This document shows, one piece after another, positions 62,508-64,000 of a stretch of DNA of 64,000 nucleotides; position 1 is the stretch's first letter; each line of letters begins with the position of its first letter. The notes below the pieces were generated by a model. It saw nothing but the letters and a program-made list of their open reading frames with translations. It searched no databases and had not been told where the DNA came from. The DNA lies in contig CM022670.1 of NCBI GenBank assembly GCA_012295275.1, positions 5,104,264 through 5,168,263 of the forward strand, written 5' to 3'. The DNA comes from Chrysomallon squamiferum. Its lineage: Eukaryota > Mollusca > Gastropoda > Neomphalida > Peltospiridae. Made by a program: the position numbers and the translations under genes.

Positions 62508-63935
62508 GTTATTTTTAATAATTTTTTTTTTCTTCAATCGATTCTGCTTTTACTATAAAAACTCACGAGGAAATATAACACAAAAATGTATCACAATTTT
62601 CCTTAACAACATGGTTACTGGGTGGAGTCGAGGAAACTAAGCACGTGACCGCTATCACCTGTATACGTTTTTATGATACACACTTTAATTAACAACAGAT
62701 AGACGACACCCTCACCTGACACCTATTTAAACACGAAGATGAGTTAGTAAATAAAATGGTGTTAAATATTTACATTAAATCACATTTCAATTCTCACTTA
62801 TTGGAATTTGTGACGTAAAAAAAACCCTACTTATGTATGTGTACATATATGTTATATTAGTAGTAGTAGTAGTATTACTATTATTATTATTATTACCAGT
62901 AACATATATTACCGAAATATATCAAAGAAACAAACAAAAAGAGGTTTACTGTAAACAGTTTACTGGCCTTCGTTAGAGACATGTTAAATAAAAGACAGAA
63001 CCAATCGCTAAACACAAATTACTTGTATATTTTCTACACTGTATAATACATTATCAAAACATCCCACTGTTTCTGTTGTCCAGCTGTTTACAAGATAGCA
63101 GATCTCTTGTTTTAAGAGGCTTGTATGATTATGATAAGACTTTGCAACAATTAATAGGTCATTGCTACAGGACGGTCGTTGCAAACACACAAACATTCTG
63201 ACTTCAAGCGTAAAACGCGAGAAGAAGAAGGAAAAACCACAGCCAAAGCTCTAGACTGTTTTAAACTTACGTGCTTATTGCATAAAGGATATTTATGATA
63301 AATTCTATGATGACTTGGTATATGAAACGATATGGTAAGTGGTGTCCATTTTGTTAATACATTTTGTTTATAGGAAAGGGTGCTAAGTGGATATGATGAT
63401 GATGATGATGATGATGTATATTTTTTTTAATGGTGATACACAAAGGAGATTAAACTGTTTCTAAATTAAAAAGAAAAAATAGATTAGTGAAAGAAATAGG
63501 CTGGCAGAGAGAGAGAGAGGGGGGGAGAGAGAGAGAGAGAGAGATACAGATACAAACTATGAACTGAAGATGTGTTACAGGTTTCAGGCCTTATTTGGAG
63601 TCGGCGCTGAGGAGCGATCCCAAATCTGTTCAAGTGTTGCTCGAGGCGACCTGTTCAAGTAACGCAATGTTAAGTAGCTTGCGAGTTTTGTCAGATAATG
63701 ATGGACGTAACTGTGTCGAACAGGTCAAGCAGCACCCCTGACCTTTACGTGACCTTGTAACGTAATAGGTGAGATCATTCAGTTGTTAGCAGGAGACGGT
63801 TTTGCCTCGTTCCCTTCCCAAAATTGCGGGACTGCGATTTAGATTCTATCCATGCTGAAATAACTAGTTTTATATTTATGGGGGAAAAAAAGAAAAAGAA
63901 GTAAATAAATGAATAAAAGTAAGAATTCATAACCA
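62508..63935. other. non-coding DNA with short SSRs
   Basis: AGT units at 62860-62873, ATT at 62879-62895, ATG/GAT units at 63395-63417 and AG with a gggggg interruption at 63509-63544. 63,560-63,840 is less AT-rich and unrecognised. Confidence 0.5.
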
Positions 63936-64000
63936 AATCGTGAGGTACCAGCTGGAACGAGAAATAGCCCCAATCGGTGCGACGAAAGAGATTGTTTCCC
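63936..64000 (-). mobile_element. tRNA-derived molluscan SINE, cut by window end
   Basis: aatcgtgaggtaccagctgg (63937-63956) and aacgagaaatagccccaatc (63957-63976) are the reverse complement of the best-conserved SINE block (ctggaacgagaaatagccc is nearly intact). The downstream cggtgcgacg corresponds to the ccgacggg block before box B. The tRNA-like head should continue past 64,000. The tail half to the left is not recognisable, so the copy is 3'-truncated or decayed. Confidence 0.75.

Overview
The window looks like nuclear, intergenic or intronic DNA from a mollusc, most likely a cephalopod and probably an octopus. Three things in the sequence point there. (1) It is AT-rich and extremely dense in microsatellites: AG/CT, AAT/ATT, ATCT, CATA/TATG, CA/GT, GAA and long poly-A/T tracts, many of 70-110 bp. 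(2) There are six copies or fragments of a tRNA-derived SINE whose core and tails I recognise from many molluscan genomes. (3) There is no compact gene arrangement, and the only plausible gene starts are short first exons that run into introns. The mollusc assignment is strong. The octopus assignment is an inference from repeat style.

No complete protein-coding gene, rRNA, functional tRNA, CRISPR array or bacterial-type operon can be supported. Nearly all open frames above 60 codons are translated microsatellites (LSLSLS, RERERE, YLSIYLS, CVCVCV, HTHTHT, poly-N and poly-I).

The best gene evidence is at the right end. A CpG-richer leader (about 58,500-58,930) precedes an ATG in a good start context at 58,931, with an in-frame stop upstream and a consensus GTAAGT donor at 58,998. 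This looks like a short first coding exon of a plus-strand gene whose remaining exons lie beyond 64,000. Two weaker first-exon candidates lie on the minus strand: a signal-peptide-like frame at 29,114-29,250 and an ATGGCGGC start inside a CpG-rich patch at 13,581-13,742.

Layout: 1-11.6 kb, AT-rich DNA with scattered SSRs and short CpG-richer patches (5.0-5.4, 8.4-8.8 kb). 11.6-11.9 kb, a near full-length SINE. 13.3-25.8 kb, many large SSRs, a second SINE (minus) and a 77-bp duplication. 28.9-30.5 kb, a GT array, the minus-strand exon candidate and the most CpG-dense segment of the window. 32-36 kb, two more SINEs, a TAA/TTA palindrome and a 41-bp duplication. 37-47 kb, a recent 50-bp duplication, large SSRs and a 30-bp minisatellite with a 120-bp higher-order period. 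50-56 kb, a SINE tail, a degenerate 22-bp repeat, compound CT/CA arrays and a 60-bp CA-rich minisatellite. 58-64 kb, the candidate promoter and first exon, then its putative intron, ending inside another SINE.

All coordinates of diverged repeats are by eye. SINE assignments rest on remembered family consensus and were not computed.
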